40,386 bases of DNA from Ichthyophonus hoferi (Eukaryota; Opisthokonta; Ichthyosporea; Ichthyophonida; Ichthyophonidae): NCBI GenBank assembly GCA_002751075.1, contig NAOQ01000534.1:8825-49210 (forward strand), written 5' to 3'. Of the stretch, positions 13,599 through 24,245 are shown piece after piece. The translations under genes were made by a program, and so were the position numbers. Under the pieces are notes generated by a model. It did not search any database, was not told the DNA's origin, and saw only the letters and a list, made by a program, of their open reading frames with translations. Positions within the stretch are counted from its first letter, which is position 1; every line of letters starts with the position of its first letter.

Positions 13599-14024
13599 AT
13601 TGGTCAGATATTTGGTTAAATAAGATTATTGGTCAATAAATCCAAAGTATCGTTACCAATTAGATGCATAAGTAGTAAGAAAATGTGCTAATAGTGAATA
13701 AAATGGTTTTTAGTATATAAATATTTACTGCTTAGTAAAGTGTATTAAACTGTTGTATTAAATAATTATAGTTTTTAAACATAAAGTTATATTTATTTTG
13801 ATAATTTATTAGTAATAATCAAAAAAAAAATTGTAGAATTAGTAGCTAACACTATATGCTTATTTTTGAAGGCCCTGGCCATAGTACCATAACTAGAGCT
13901 GTATGGTTGAGCCATCTATAAATGTCTATTTTCTATTCACTGCCAGTCTATTTTTATCGCATTACTGACAGCCAATCAATAGCATCCAAGCTTTGTCCTA
14001 TATAACCAATAACCGACAGCCAAT
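13599..14024. promoter_or_regulatory. CCAAT-box cluster upstream of the kinase gene
   Basis: Six CCAAT pentamers in 426 bp: ATTGG at 13599 and 13628, and CCAAT at 13656, 13972, 14006 and 14020. Two of them begin modules with nine-base spacing: CCAAT-N9-CCAAG at 13972-13990 and CCAAT-N9-CCAAT at 14006-14024. The cluster lies 0.6-1 kb before the first kinase exon I can place. NF-Y binding is inferred from the motif. Confidence 0.4.
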
Positions 14025-14617
14025 CCAAAAAGTAATCTATTAATAGTGTCTGCCTGGGCCTATTCTTCATCACGTAGTGAGCCTAGCCTACATGGGGAAT
14101 AGGGTGTGTTTCAAGTCCTGTATGTGTAGACTGTCACTTTAAGTAAGATTAAAATATTATTTTACAATACAAGGAAAAACGATAGCAACTGGCACCCGCC
14201 TCTCTAGAGCTCTCGTATAGTAACCGTTGAAATATTAATAGATACCCTGTGGTGCACATTATATACCTTTTATATCGTATGCCCATTGGCCCTACCTTGT
14301 CACTGCCCCTCAAAGTGGCCAGCAGGAGGGACCACCTAGGACAGAACAGCACTGCTTGGGCCAACCTGGTTGTTCTATAGTTGATATTCGTCGACATGCC
14401 GAAAGTGTAGGTCACTGTTCTTTCCCAGGGTTTGTTCTTTGGGCTAATATTTTTTCTGTAACCAATTGCTCTTGGTCTATGTTTGGACTAGCAAGTTCAT
14501 GTAGCGCTGCTCAATATTACTATAAGAAAATTCACTAGTAAAAGATCAAGTTGATTAGCGCATATGGTCTATGTGTGAATAGTTGAGTGGTATATATTAA
14601 GTCTTAGGTATTTTCAG

Positions 14618-14846
14618 GTCCCCGACAGACCCATCCCCTTCAACCGAACCTTTTCCCGAAAGGTAGGTACTTTGAAGGTTGGTATATATGTGCCATGGGC
14701 TGTCTCCCCGAATGTGCATCTTGCTGTACTTTATACACTATTCTACATTAGTCCAATTCACTACAGTTTTTGCTTAGTTTTATGATGGCACTACTCTTTT
14801 TCTGCACCAAAGATTAAGCCTCGCTTTCTGAACTAAACCTCCCAGG

Positions 14847-14881
<35 letters not shown>

Positions 14882-17800
14882 TTAGAATAAGGGTATATGT
14901 GTATATATGCCCTTGATATGTGAGATTATATCTCGCGTTTTGGTGAACCTTATGTCTGGGGCCCAGGATTGGTCCGTACCGAATATTGAAGGTGTTGGGG
15001 AGTGGCTCGTTTGCCCAGGTTAATGTAGGCGAACATGTGGATACAGGCGACAAGGTGCGTGTTGAATTAGAAAATAAAAAGTGAATTCTTGGCACTCAAA
15101 CATATTTTCATCTATTTTGTCTTGCATTGTGCTATGTGTTCCTTACCTTCTATTGTTTTATGTCTTTTTGCCATCCTAGGGTTCACCTTGGAGCCTCATT
15201 CTGTTTACTCTACCTCATTTTCTCTTTTCCTCCTATTATTCAACCCCTTTTACCTTTTCTTCAACGGTTCAGTGGGTCTTCTGTACCTTGTACTATATAA
15301 TGCACTTTCAACAACTATAATGCTTCGATTTGCATCTATATGTAAAGGTGTGTATCTGCCTTTATATAAAAATATTTGCCTCCATGAACACAATTATATA
15401 CATAGTCACCTATCTATATATTAGCACCAAACATATACCCCACCGGCCACCTTGCTAATACTACAGCCAACAATAAACCGATTGATTGTTATGAGATATA
15501 TTGTATTTCTTTTGACTCCCTTGTGATTTCATGCATATGAAGGCTAACCCTGACCCCTTATGCCTATGGGTTAGGGTAGGTGGCACTAAAGGTGATCAAC
15601 ACTGCCACATGGAGTGAGAAGAACAAGGCTAGGAGGACTACCCTATTGAAGAGAGAGATCCGTCTATGCCGCCTACTACATCACCCCAACGTATGCAGAG
15701 GGGAAGAGGGGCAGGGTGGGGGTGTAAGAGGGAGAGGGAGAGAGGTAGGTACTGAACAAGGGGGGGGAAGGACAGGTAATCCGAATGATCTCAACCATGC
15801 AAGAGGGGCCTAACGTCATTCTAATCATGGAGGTATGTGTCATCTTACTATCAGGCAGTAGCAGGAGGTAGGAGGTAGGGGCATGGACCCATGAGATCAG
15901 GAGGTCTAAACCAGGGGGGTTCAGCATTGTTCTGGAGGGGACCTTGAGAACTTCACCTATGCCCAAAAGCACAAGTTCATTGCAGAAAAGAGGGCACAGG
16001 AGATCTTCCGCCAGGTGATTGCGGGGATAGACTATCTACACAAGAACTTTATTACCCACCGCGATATCAAACCCGCCAACATCATGCTAGACAACAAACA
16101 TATCATACCCAAGCTGATTGACTTTGGCTTTACCAACATCTTCGACGAGGTACTGACCCCTTTTACTTTGTATCTTTTTCTTTCCCTCCATGCCCCTCTC
16201 TTCCTTGTATTTTCCTCTCCGATTCCGAAGCCCCATGGATCATAATAGAACTGGGCCCTGACTAATGATATAATGGGTTGGACAGAATAAAAAAATGCAG
16301 TCCTTCCTAGGGTCGCCACACTTTGCTGCCCCAGAACTACTCACAGGCACTAAATATGAGGGACCAGCGGTAAGTTTAGAGGGAGATGGATGTCTGTAGG
16401 AAGGTTTGGCTTATAATTGACTGGATTGGTTGGTCTGCAGGTCGATATCTGGAGCCTGGGTGTCACCATGTGAGTAGTGCTTGTACTGATTACCAGCATC
16501 TCTTCTTTCTGTACCTCTTCTGTTACTTAATACTGTACTCTTGTTTTCTTACAGTCTTAATTTTCTTTCATATAGCAAATTCATTTGTTAGTACCGTTTT
16601 GCCGTATGAATATTGGGCTAGCTTGTCCGTATTCTTATGTTGTTTACCCATGGTATACTCCTTTTTAGTTCTGTGATTTCCCCTGTATACTTTGCCTTTC
16701 CTTGCGTGGTGAGAGGTGGAATGTACCCTAGGGGAGTGGCTAATTGGTCCTCCATAGGTACGCATGTATGACGGGCAAGCTACCCTTCCAGGCCTCCAAT
16801 ATGGAGAAGCTAATGGACCTTATTGTCAGGGCCGATTTTACCTTCCCTGCCCATATTTCTAAAGGTACGCTCATGCCATGTGAGAGCATGTATGGGTAGA
16901 TGCGAGTGCATAGTGTTGTTTGGATGAAACTGTATAACCATGTCTGTATATACTGTAGGACAGGTAGTTGTAAGGCCTTGGGGATCATTGACGTGCATTG
17001 CCTTGCAGAGGCACGGGACCTACTTTCCAGAATGTTAACGGTGGATGTGGGCAAACGGATTAAGATGGAGGTAAGTACAGTATAATAGATATAGGAGGAA
17101 GGACAGTACACTTTGGTTGACATTGAAGGGTCTAATCAGGGGTGATTGGTGATATGTGCAGAGCATCAGACAACACACCTGGATCAATGAGGGCTTTACA
17201 GTGCTCCCTCCTGACTTCTCCATCCCTAGAGACCTTCCTATTGATCACGTCGATCAAGTAGTAGGTTTCTTTATGGGCTTAAGGGGTTGGATGGGGTACC
17301 TATAATAACCATGTCTGATTGCATTAGCTAATGTGGATATTATGTTGCAGACCAATCATATATCAATAGGGAATGTTGTTAAAATTGATTCAGGTACTGT
17401 TGGGGAAGCATTAAAAGAAATAAAGAATGAGGTTTAAGGACTATGTAAGACTGAATTAAACATATGGAGAGTGATTGGTTGTGCTTGGAAATAAGACTAA
17501 AAGGACAGTGAGGAGAGTGCTAAGCTGAGAGGGGTGGTAGGCAGTGGATGCCTTGACAGCCTTTGGATTTGACGACAAGGAGGTTAACCGGATAGCTATC
17601 ATGGTAGGTTGACTGTTTGGATATGATACGTAAGATAATGATAAGAAGAGGGGTGGTGCGTATGACCAGGCGATCCTACCCCACACTCACTAAGAACAGT
17701 ATTACTTGTAGTCATATAAACATGAACTTTGACACAACCACATGAACTTGTGCAATGGTGCAAACAAGTTTATATATCACACCATACATATACCATTGGC

Positions 17801-19504
17801 ATACAACCTCTTCAAATACCTTTGGGTTGGTGGGTGGGGACTACCTCTGCGGAATAACTATGAATGACAGACTAGGTCTGGGACAGAAAGAGGGGGCTAG
17901 TACCATTAAGAATGTCTACTGCCTGCTCTTGGAGGCACGCTCTCGGGAACAACAGCAGCAATATATAGGTTAGTAGCTGTAAAGGGTTTAGTCTATTGAT
18001 GGATAGGAGTCAAAGAGGGAAGGCATATCGGGGTGGGGGCTGGCAGAGGAAAATACTGATAGAGAGGTGATGTGAATTAATACAGAGCAGGCCAAGACTG
18101 CACCTCCTACTTCCTCTTCGATGACACCTAAACTGAGTAGTAGTAGAGTGGAAAAGGAAAAGAAAAAAACGGAACATGCAACGTTTTCGTGTGTGCTGAA
18201 AGCGTTGTTCTCCCCCCGTACTAGCAAGCGAACCAAGAAGAAGACGAGTGGGCATCCTATCACTCCAGTACATTCTAATAATAACTCATGTAGGTGGAAG
18301 ATGTGCTTCTGTATATTAATCATAAAGGCTGCATTGGCCAATATGGCCTCTAGGAAAGCAAGGTTAACTCCTATGCACTTTGTGTATGTGACTTGTTACA
18401 TTATAATACTAGACTAACAATAATCATGGAATGTGCGCATGCTTCAGTAGTGTAAGGGTTGTATGATTAGCCCATCTTTTCGTTCTATCTGTGCTAACTT
18501 ACTCTTTTCTGTGCATATAACCATTTCAACCTAGTCTAGTACGTGCCCATCTCTCTTAGGATGATAATAGTGGTATATAAGTAACTAGCTAGTTATGCTC
18601 CTGTTACAGCCAATCTAGCCACTTCCGATATGCTCTCAGAGTCCTCTCACCATTCCAACCACTCTATTACCCCTTCACCACCTCAAGCCTTTAATGTGAA
18701 GGATAATAACCGAGAGCCTATGTAAGCGGTTCTTGCACGTGTGTCAGTGCATGGTATGAATGGATCCTGTTATATAAAATTCATGTTCCATATGGGTTAT
18801 TAGGGCTCATTGGAGCAGCGGTTGAAGAACATGCAGCCTGTGCTAGTATATCATATAAGCTGACACCTTCCCTTGCAGGAGGAGCAGAAGTGCCCACGAC
18901 AGAGTATCACCTGAGAGGATGTAGGTGGCAGAAAGATTGGAGATGCCATCATATACACTAGTGTCCTGCCAGCCAGATTCCTGCCTTACAGGCAGCTATG
19001 CTAGCAGTTTTCTCGTATATTTTTTTTGGAATATTTAGTAACCTATATGTGGGTAGTCTATAAATATGATTGTTAGTCCACGCCCTGGTACTCGTGGAAG
19101 GTGTGAAGTGATGGCCACCATAGTGAGGGGCAATAGTATCTGGCGTGTGCTAACACATCGATATACACACATGGACTATTATATATGCATATGTATGTAC
19201 AATACACACAGAATAGGATTTATATATATATTATATGATGAAATGTGTTTTCTAATGACAGGCCTATGTTGGCTTGCTTTAGTATAGTAGTCTGAAGATG
19301 CTTAACCTTATTTAATTGATGTATGAATAGCATATTGGGCTGGAAGAGAGGGGGTATGTCATTAAGAACATGTTTAAATGCTAAAGTTCGAATGCTTTTA
19401 ATATATTTTGTAGTTTTCTGGATATAGATGCCAGAGTTGTGCCCAATACATTAGCCCTCCCTGGTAGGAGTGCTCTAAACAAGAACAAAGTTTGGTATGT
19501 CTAA
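14618..19504 (+). CDS. CAMK-group Ser/Thr protein kinase (MARK/KIN1/SNF1-like) with UBA-like segment, multi-exon
   Basis: Phase-consistent exons: 14618-14662, 14967-15054, 15580-15690, 15776-15832, 15925-16149, 16301-16369, 16441-16469, 16758-16864, 17009-17070, 17162-17260, 17351-17393, 17545-17603, 17887-17968, 18086-18289, 18610-18721, 18879-18920, 19414-19504; about 507 residues. The catalytic domain is complete by motif: glycine loop [14 protein letters not shown] with the ATP-binding Lys, the helix-C Glu in [26 protein letters not shown] and DIWSLGV, ending near RQHTWINEG. After a linker, exons 17545-17603 and 17887-17968 encode a UBA-like segment ([12 protein letters not shown] ... YCLLLEAR), as in MARK and SNF1-like kinases. 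The tail is Lys-, Ser- and Pro-rich. I see no KA1 domain. The initiator ATG exon is not placed; reading starts in phase at 14618. The last exon is uncertain: a good GTATGT donor precedes its stop, and a 24-nt microexon at 19077-19100 would also keep frame. The exact subfamily is not settled; KIN1, MARK and HUNK are all possible. Confidence 0.85.
14849..14878. repeat. (TA)n microsatellite in kinase intron
   Basis: About 15 TA units between the first two kinase exons I can read. Confidence 0.9.
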
Positions 19505-20766
19505 ATTATCGGGTCATCTCTATGCGGCTGGCAACTGTGAATGTTGCTGCTATTATCAAGTCTCACCAGTTGCATTGTTATGAGCATATCCGTAACGGAT
19601 AAATATAGCATCTGTAGTTTTTCAAACACCTACAAAGACGTTCTGTTTCTCACCCAAATGACTAGTCCAGCCTGATATATATATGCCAGCCTCACGTTTA
19701 CATAATGGATTAGGATTTTCGACCTTAACCCCATATGCAACTTCAAATTAAAATTATCAAAAACAATTAAAGATTTAATTAAGTACATAAAATGAACCAA
19801 TCATCTAAACTATAATTAAAGTCCAAAACATGTGTCCCATATACTGATTGGTTTATATTTGAACTCTCCATTAGCAATTAATTAGACAGTACACCCCATG
19901 GAATGAAGCATGTGAAAGGTTATATCATGTGAGCCTTAGAATGGTATTATATGTATACTCTGTAATCATTACTCGTAACTTTTCATCGGTACTGATATAC
20001 ATACGTATTCATCGGGTATATAAAAGTGTGGCGTGTATCTCATTCATTATTTGATAGGACAGGCTTGTTACCTACCATAAGTTAGTAATTGTAAACTCCT
20101 CATTAGACTGGTTTACAAGTGCAGCCTTTAAAGGATCATTCTAGATACCCGCAGGTAATCTTTTATGGTGTAGTCTTTAAACGTTATGACCATCAGAAGA
20201 GAAAGGATACCAGAGCGGGTAAAGTAGAGCATGTTTATTACTGGAAAGGTATCTGCATCTGTCACCCATTTCTGTTTAACTAATTCCCCTCTAAGACACC
20301 AAAGGTTTACATCATATACATATATTAGAAAAAAGCCTTTTATACCTGTTTTCCATATATAAAACTTGGTAAGCTAAAATGCCCCTGGTTTAATGACATT
20401 GCCATAATTATTTAGTTGTGCCTGATTCCCGAGGAAAGAGAAAGGGGGACTTGCAAAAAAGCCTGAACTTAACTTAACGCTATATGTATTTTTGCTTTGA
20501 AAAAATGCATCTTACATCCAATGAAAAGCATGCCTGTAATGGCCGAACCAGGTATAAAGTAGTGAAGTGCCCAATAAAGATAGCTAAGAATAAATTACTA
20601 GCTTGACCACTCAAGTTTACCTTTTATCACTGATCCTTGGATAAATACACTTCAGTATTCAGTATTAAAAGTTCTTCCGCGTGCATCATGAGCCATTCAT
20701 TGTTCAGAACCAAAAATACAGACTATATTACACACTGCACCAATGACTCCATTTCCTCAAAGAAAT
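19505..20766. other. AT-rich spacer between convergent genes
   Basis: Lies between the 3' end of the kinase and the 3' end of calreticulin. It should hold both 3' UTRs. CCAAT-like pentamers occur near 19798 and 19848. No gene seen. Confidence 0.5.
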
Positions 20767-20772
20767 TTTATT
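20767..20772 (-). terminator. Candidate polyadenylation signal of calreticulin
   Basis: AATAAA on the minus strand, about 175 nt beyond the calreticulin stop codon. Position is suitable; use is unproven in such AT-rich DNA. Confidence 0.35.
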
Positions 20773-20945
20773 ATCAAAAGAAAACCCAAATTTGCCGCTA
20801 GTTGAAAATATGAATCATCATCAAATGTTTGATCCTATATAATGTACATTTTTGCGTAGTGAATGGGACATATGCCTGCTCCATACACAACAGTGGAATA
20901 CGAATTCAAGGCGCTTGAGCAAATGTCAACTACTTATATAACTAT

Positions 20946-23662
20946 TTACAACTCATCCTTGACGGGCTTATCTTCCTTGGCTTCTTCAGCTATGACTTCC
21001 TCTTCGGCCTCGGCTTCAGCTTCCACTTCTGCACAAAGACCGAAATGTTAAAAAGATATACATATGGAAGACAACGCAAAAAGTAGATATTTCACTTAAA
21101 ATAACATATTTCCCAGATCCTCAATCCCTTCAAAATCTATAAATAAATTGGAGGTGCATTAGAGCTACTTTAAAAGTATTATTCAAAATAAATATACCAT
21201 CACGATATTATATTCTCTTGTAAAAACAACCACAAAAGTTTGTACGAAAAAAAAAATAACTCACCCTCATCATCCTTCTTAGCCTCCTTGGCTAGCTTCT
21301 CAGCCTCCTCGGCCTCCTTGGCCTCCTTCTCTAGCTTCTCTTTCTCAGCTTCGGCCGCAATATCTGCCATCTTTTTCTCACCCACGATGGTCTCCTTGAA
21401 AGTCTCTGTGGCAAACGTCATGGCATCATCCAAACTGGTGGCCACAAGAACGTTATCGAAGATAGATCCAGACTTCACCTGAAAAATGAACGTGTCGTAT
21501 AAGAAAATGTATCACCTTTCTCATAAACTACCAATGGAAATCATGTCAAATATGTGATTGTAGTTGAAATTGCAATATTCGTTGTTAAACAATATAATAA
21601 TAATAAAACTAAGACCATACACGCTTGGATAAATTTACCAGATTTTACAGAACGGCTTAATCTTACCTGCCAGATATCAATTCCAATAGCAGAAATATCC
21701 TCATAAAGATACAGGTTATCAGCAGGCTTATACTCAGGGTTGGGAATCATAGGCGCCTCCCATTTGCCTACGTATACACCATTGTGAGTTCATGGTTATA
21801 ATCACGACTACCACCATCTTAATCAATATGAAATCGCGAAAAGTAAATTCAACACTAGGTTCAGATAATAAAACTTTGCTTCAAGTAAAACAAACATATT
21901 TGAATGGAGGTACATGAGCGATTATCATATGCATCTTGGTCAATATAAAATTTGAACTTCAAAAAAATAAATAAACATGACCATACGTTGCTCCTAAACT
22001 AAATGTCCTACTCACATAAGGGCTGAATCAATATGTACCTTTGTAGGCAGGGTTGTCAATCATTCTGGGAGACCAGGCGCCCTTAAACTCGGGGTTGGGA
22101 ATTTGAGGTGCCTCCCATTCACCATCATCCTCATCATCCCAGTCCTCGGGCTTCTTAGCATCAGGATCGGCAATAAACTCTGGTACCTCTTCGGTTTTCT
22201 CGGGCTCCTTATCCTCGGGGTCAGGAATTTTGGCCCTTTCATCCCAATCCTCAGGCTTTTCAGCTTTGGGATCGGCGATTTCCTTAGGCAGTAGGAACTC
22301 CCAGTCATCCTCCAAATTGCCACCAGCAACCTGTTACCACCCAGTCAATAAGTTATTGAATTTATTTAATTTCGTTAATATTGTATAAATTACATTCCAC
22401 AACTAGCAACCTCTTCCAAGCTCTATTAATAAGAGAATCTAGTGAATAATATTGCCTAGTCTTAAAAATGGCTAATACACCTGGCACGCATGTAACTGTT
22501 AGCTATGCGTACCTTTTCCATGTCAACATGAACCTCATAGGTATTGTTGGAGCGGACAAGAAGGGTATACAAATGAGTAGCCTCGCTGGGAGTTAGAGGA
22601 ATATCTGCCTTCTTCAGAAGATTCTTGCCCTTGTATGAAAAGATGGCATGCACACGCCTAGTAGAACCGCAAATATCGGGACCAAACATAATGGCGTAAG
22701 GAGAATCTCCGTGAAGATTCTTCTGATCAATATCGGAAGAAAACAGCTTAACATATCCTCCGCCGCAGTCAATACCCTGCTCGTGCTTGACCTGGTACTG
22801 AATAACAAGGTCCTTGTCCTTGTTGCTGAACTTATCAAACTTGGCAGATATACCATAAAACTTAGCATCTTGAGAAGTTTGGATACCTGGGGGGGGACAG
22901 GGAGTTAAAAGTGAGTTATAAATTAAATTCTTACAAGCCTTTGAAATGCTTTTGAGCTGATGTTCTCAGCCAACAGGCACTTGTAAACTCCTGGTAACTT
23001 GATCAAGAACCTTGTTGACATATTTCACTCAAAAACTTTGTGCAGAACAACAACATAGCTAAAGTCAATCTCGGTAGTTATGTTGATAGCATAAGTGGTA
23101 AATTTGAAAATATTCGACAACACCATGATGCAAATCAGTTTGGGAAAAGCTCATGAACCTGGCTAAAGAACAATAAAGAAGAAGTCGATAAATAAAGAAA
23201 AAGTAAATTACCTTTGTCTTTCTCGACATCATTGTAGAATTTTCCGGCAGAGAGCACGAATTTGCCCTGCTCCTCGCCCTTGTAGGTGGAACTAACCCAT
23301 TTAGAATTCCAATCGTCTGCAAAAGCCATGTTGACATTAGAGAAGAAGAAAAAAAAGAAAAACAAAAAAAAAAAATAGGTCCTTCTATTATACACTCAAG
23401 TGGGTGGAGAGCACGTATTTACTAATACCTACGGGGTGGTATATATAGCTAATTACTCGACAATGTTCAAACCCTAAGCTTATTCGGCACTGACGCATGT
23501 TCCGCTGGTAAAAAAAAAACTGTGCAACAAATGCACGGAAGTTCTATGATTAAAAAGAAGCATTGCCTTCGAAAAAAAAAAAGGATTACCATTGAAAGTC
23601 TCTTTGAAGATAACGTCGGCGGCAGCAATGCTGGCCAGAGCGGAAAGGGCGAAAAACTTCAT
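20946..23662 (-). CDS. CALR: Calreticulin, ER lectin chaperone, complete, 7 exons
   Basis: Calreticulin folds glycoproteins carrying monoglucosylated glycans and buffers calcium in the ER lumen. Exons, 5' to 3': 23662-23590, 23316-23212, 22886-22513, 22330-22039, 21767-21667, 21478-21265, 21028-20946. All six introns are GT-AG and phases match, giving 1242 nt and 413 residues, close to the usual 400-420. Residues 1-15 form a signal peptide with likely cleavage before DVIF. The globular domain has the conserved Cys pair (C100 in IDCGGGYV, C132 in DICGSTRR). The P-domain (about 200-300) has IPDP/KPEDWD-type motifs followed by [21 protein letters not shown] and [10 protein letters not shown] units. 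The second motif of the first type is degenerate (KEPEKTEE in place of KPEDWD). The C-domain is Lys/Glu/Ala-rich and ends in KDEL, the ER retrieval signal. The ATG opens the signal peptide directly. Intron 1 falls just after the signal-peptide exon. Identity is as good as certain. Confidence 0.97.
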
Positions 23663-23760
23663 AATTACCCAAACAATTCAACAAAACAATACAATGCTGA
23701 TTGCCCAAAACAAGACTTTGCCTTGCCTTTTGATGGAATGGTAACTTGACAAGGCGGTAT

Positions 23761-23771
23761 TTTAAATATAT
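23761..23771 (-). promoter_or_regulatory. TATA-like element of calreticulin
   Basis: On the minus strand reads TATATTTAAA, about 100 bp upstream of the calreticulin ATG, with a CCAAT pentamer just beyond at about 23780. The AT-rich setting makes chance occurrence easy. Confidence 0.3.
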
Positions 23772-24056
23772 GACATTTAACCAATAGTATTTATAATAAA
23801 TTATAGTTCATTTATATTTTTATGCTTCCATATATTAATACAATTACAACCAACGTTAATTGGTATTTATTTTATTAATAATTTAATGTATTTTTAAAAT
23901 ATGCAGTTCTTTATATATATATATATATATTGTTGCTTTGTATAATATTTGTTTCTATTTTATTTTTTCAAATATGTTCGCTTATCAATACAATGCCTAA
24001 ACTCGCTGCTTCGAGGCGTGGATTACATAGCAACCGTCTGTTAAGAAAAGTCCTGA

Positions 24057-24075
24057 CGTATGGTAAAATGATTGG
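24057..24075 (-). promoter_or_regulatory. ERSE-like element 1
   Basis: On the calreticulin strand: CCAAT-N9-ATACG. The mammalian ER-stress element is CCAAT-N9-CCACG. The CCAAT half and the nine-base spacing agree exactly and three of five bases of the second half agree. The plus strand also reads TGACGTAT here, close to the ATF6/CREB core TGACGT. Confidence 0.35.
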
Positions 24076-24211
24076 CTACTATTCTCTTTATGTATGTGAA
24101 AAAAATTATTTTATTTTATTTTTTAATTATGTACGCTAATTAACTTATTGTCATAACTCGCTGCTTCAAGGCGTGAATTACATAGCAACCGTCCATTAAG
24201 AAAAGCTCTGA

Positions 24212-24230
24212 CGTATGATGAAATGATTGG
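24212..24230 (-). promoter_or_regulatory. ERSE-like element 2
   Basis: CCAAT-N9-ATACG again, in the second unit of the tandem duplication. Both half-sites and the spacing are kept although the spacer bases differ between units. Confidence 0.35.
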
Positions 24231-24245
24231 CTATTTTTTGTTTTT

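Larger units (their letters stand above)
23950..24245. repeat. Tandem duplication (two diverged units, about 150 bp each) upstream of calreticulin
   Basis: Unit 1 is about 23950-24095 and unit 2 about 24105-24245. Both share a T/A-rich lead, the AACTCGCTGCTTC core, CATAGCAACCGTC, TAAGAAAAG, and a CTGACGTATG...ATTGGCTA end. They differ by scattered substitutions, so the duplication is not recent. They sit 290-590 bp upstream of the calreticulin ATG. A mobile-element origin is possible. Confidence 0.8.

Noticed and set aside
14092-14142. MGNR-type ATG as the kinase start
   Set aside because: An ATG with a possible donor exists, but phase to the exon at 14618 works only with a weak GTGTAG donor. 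Not strong enough to annotate.
17988-18341. Minus-strand 117-residue frame
   Set aside because: Antisense shadow of kinase exon 18086-18289, whose phase fits the exons on both sides.
21240-21482. Plus-strand Ser/Ala-rich frame
   Set aside because: Exact antisense of the Lys/Glu/Ala-rich calreticulin C-domain exon.
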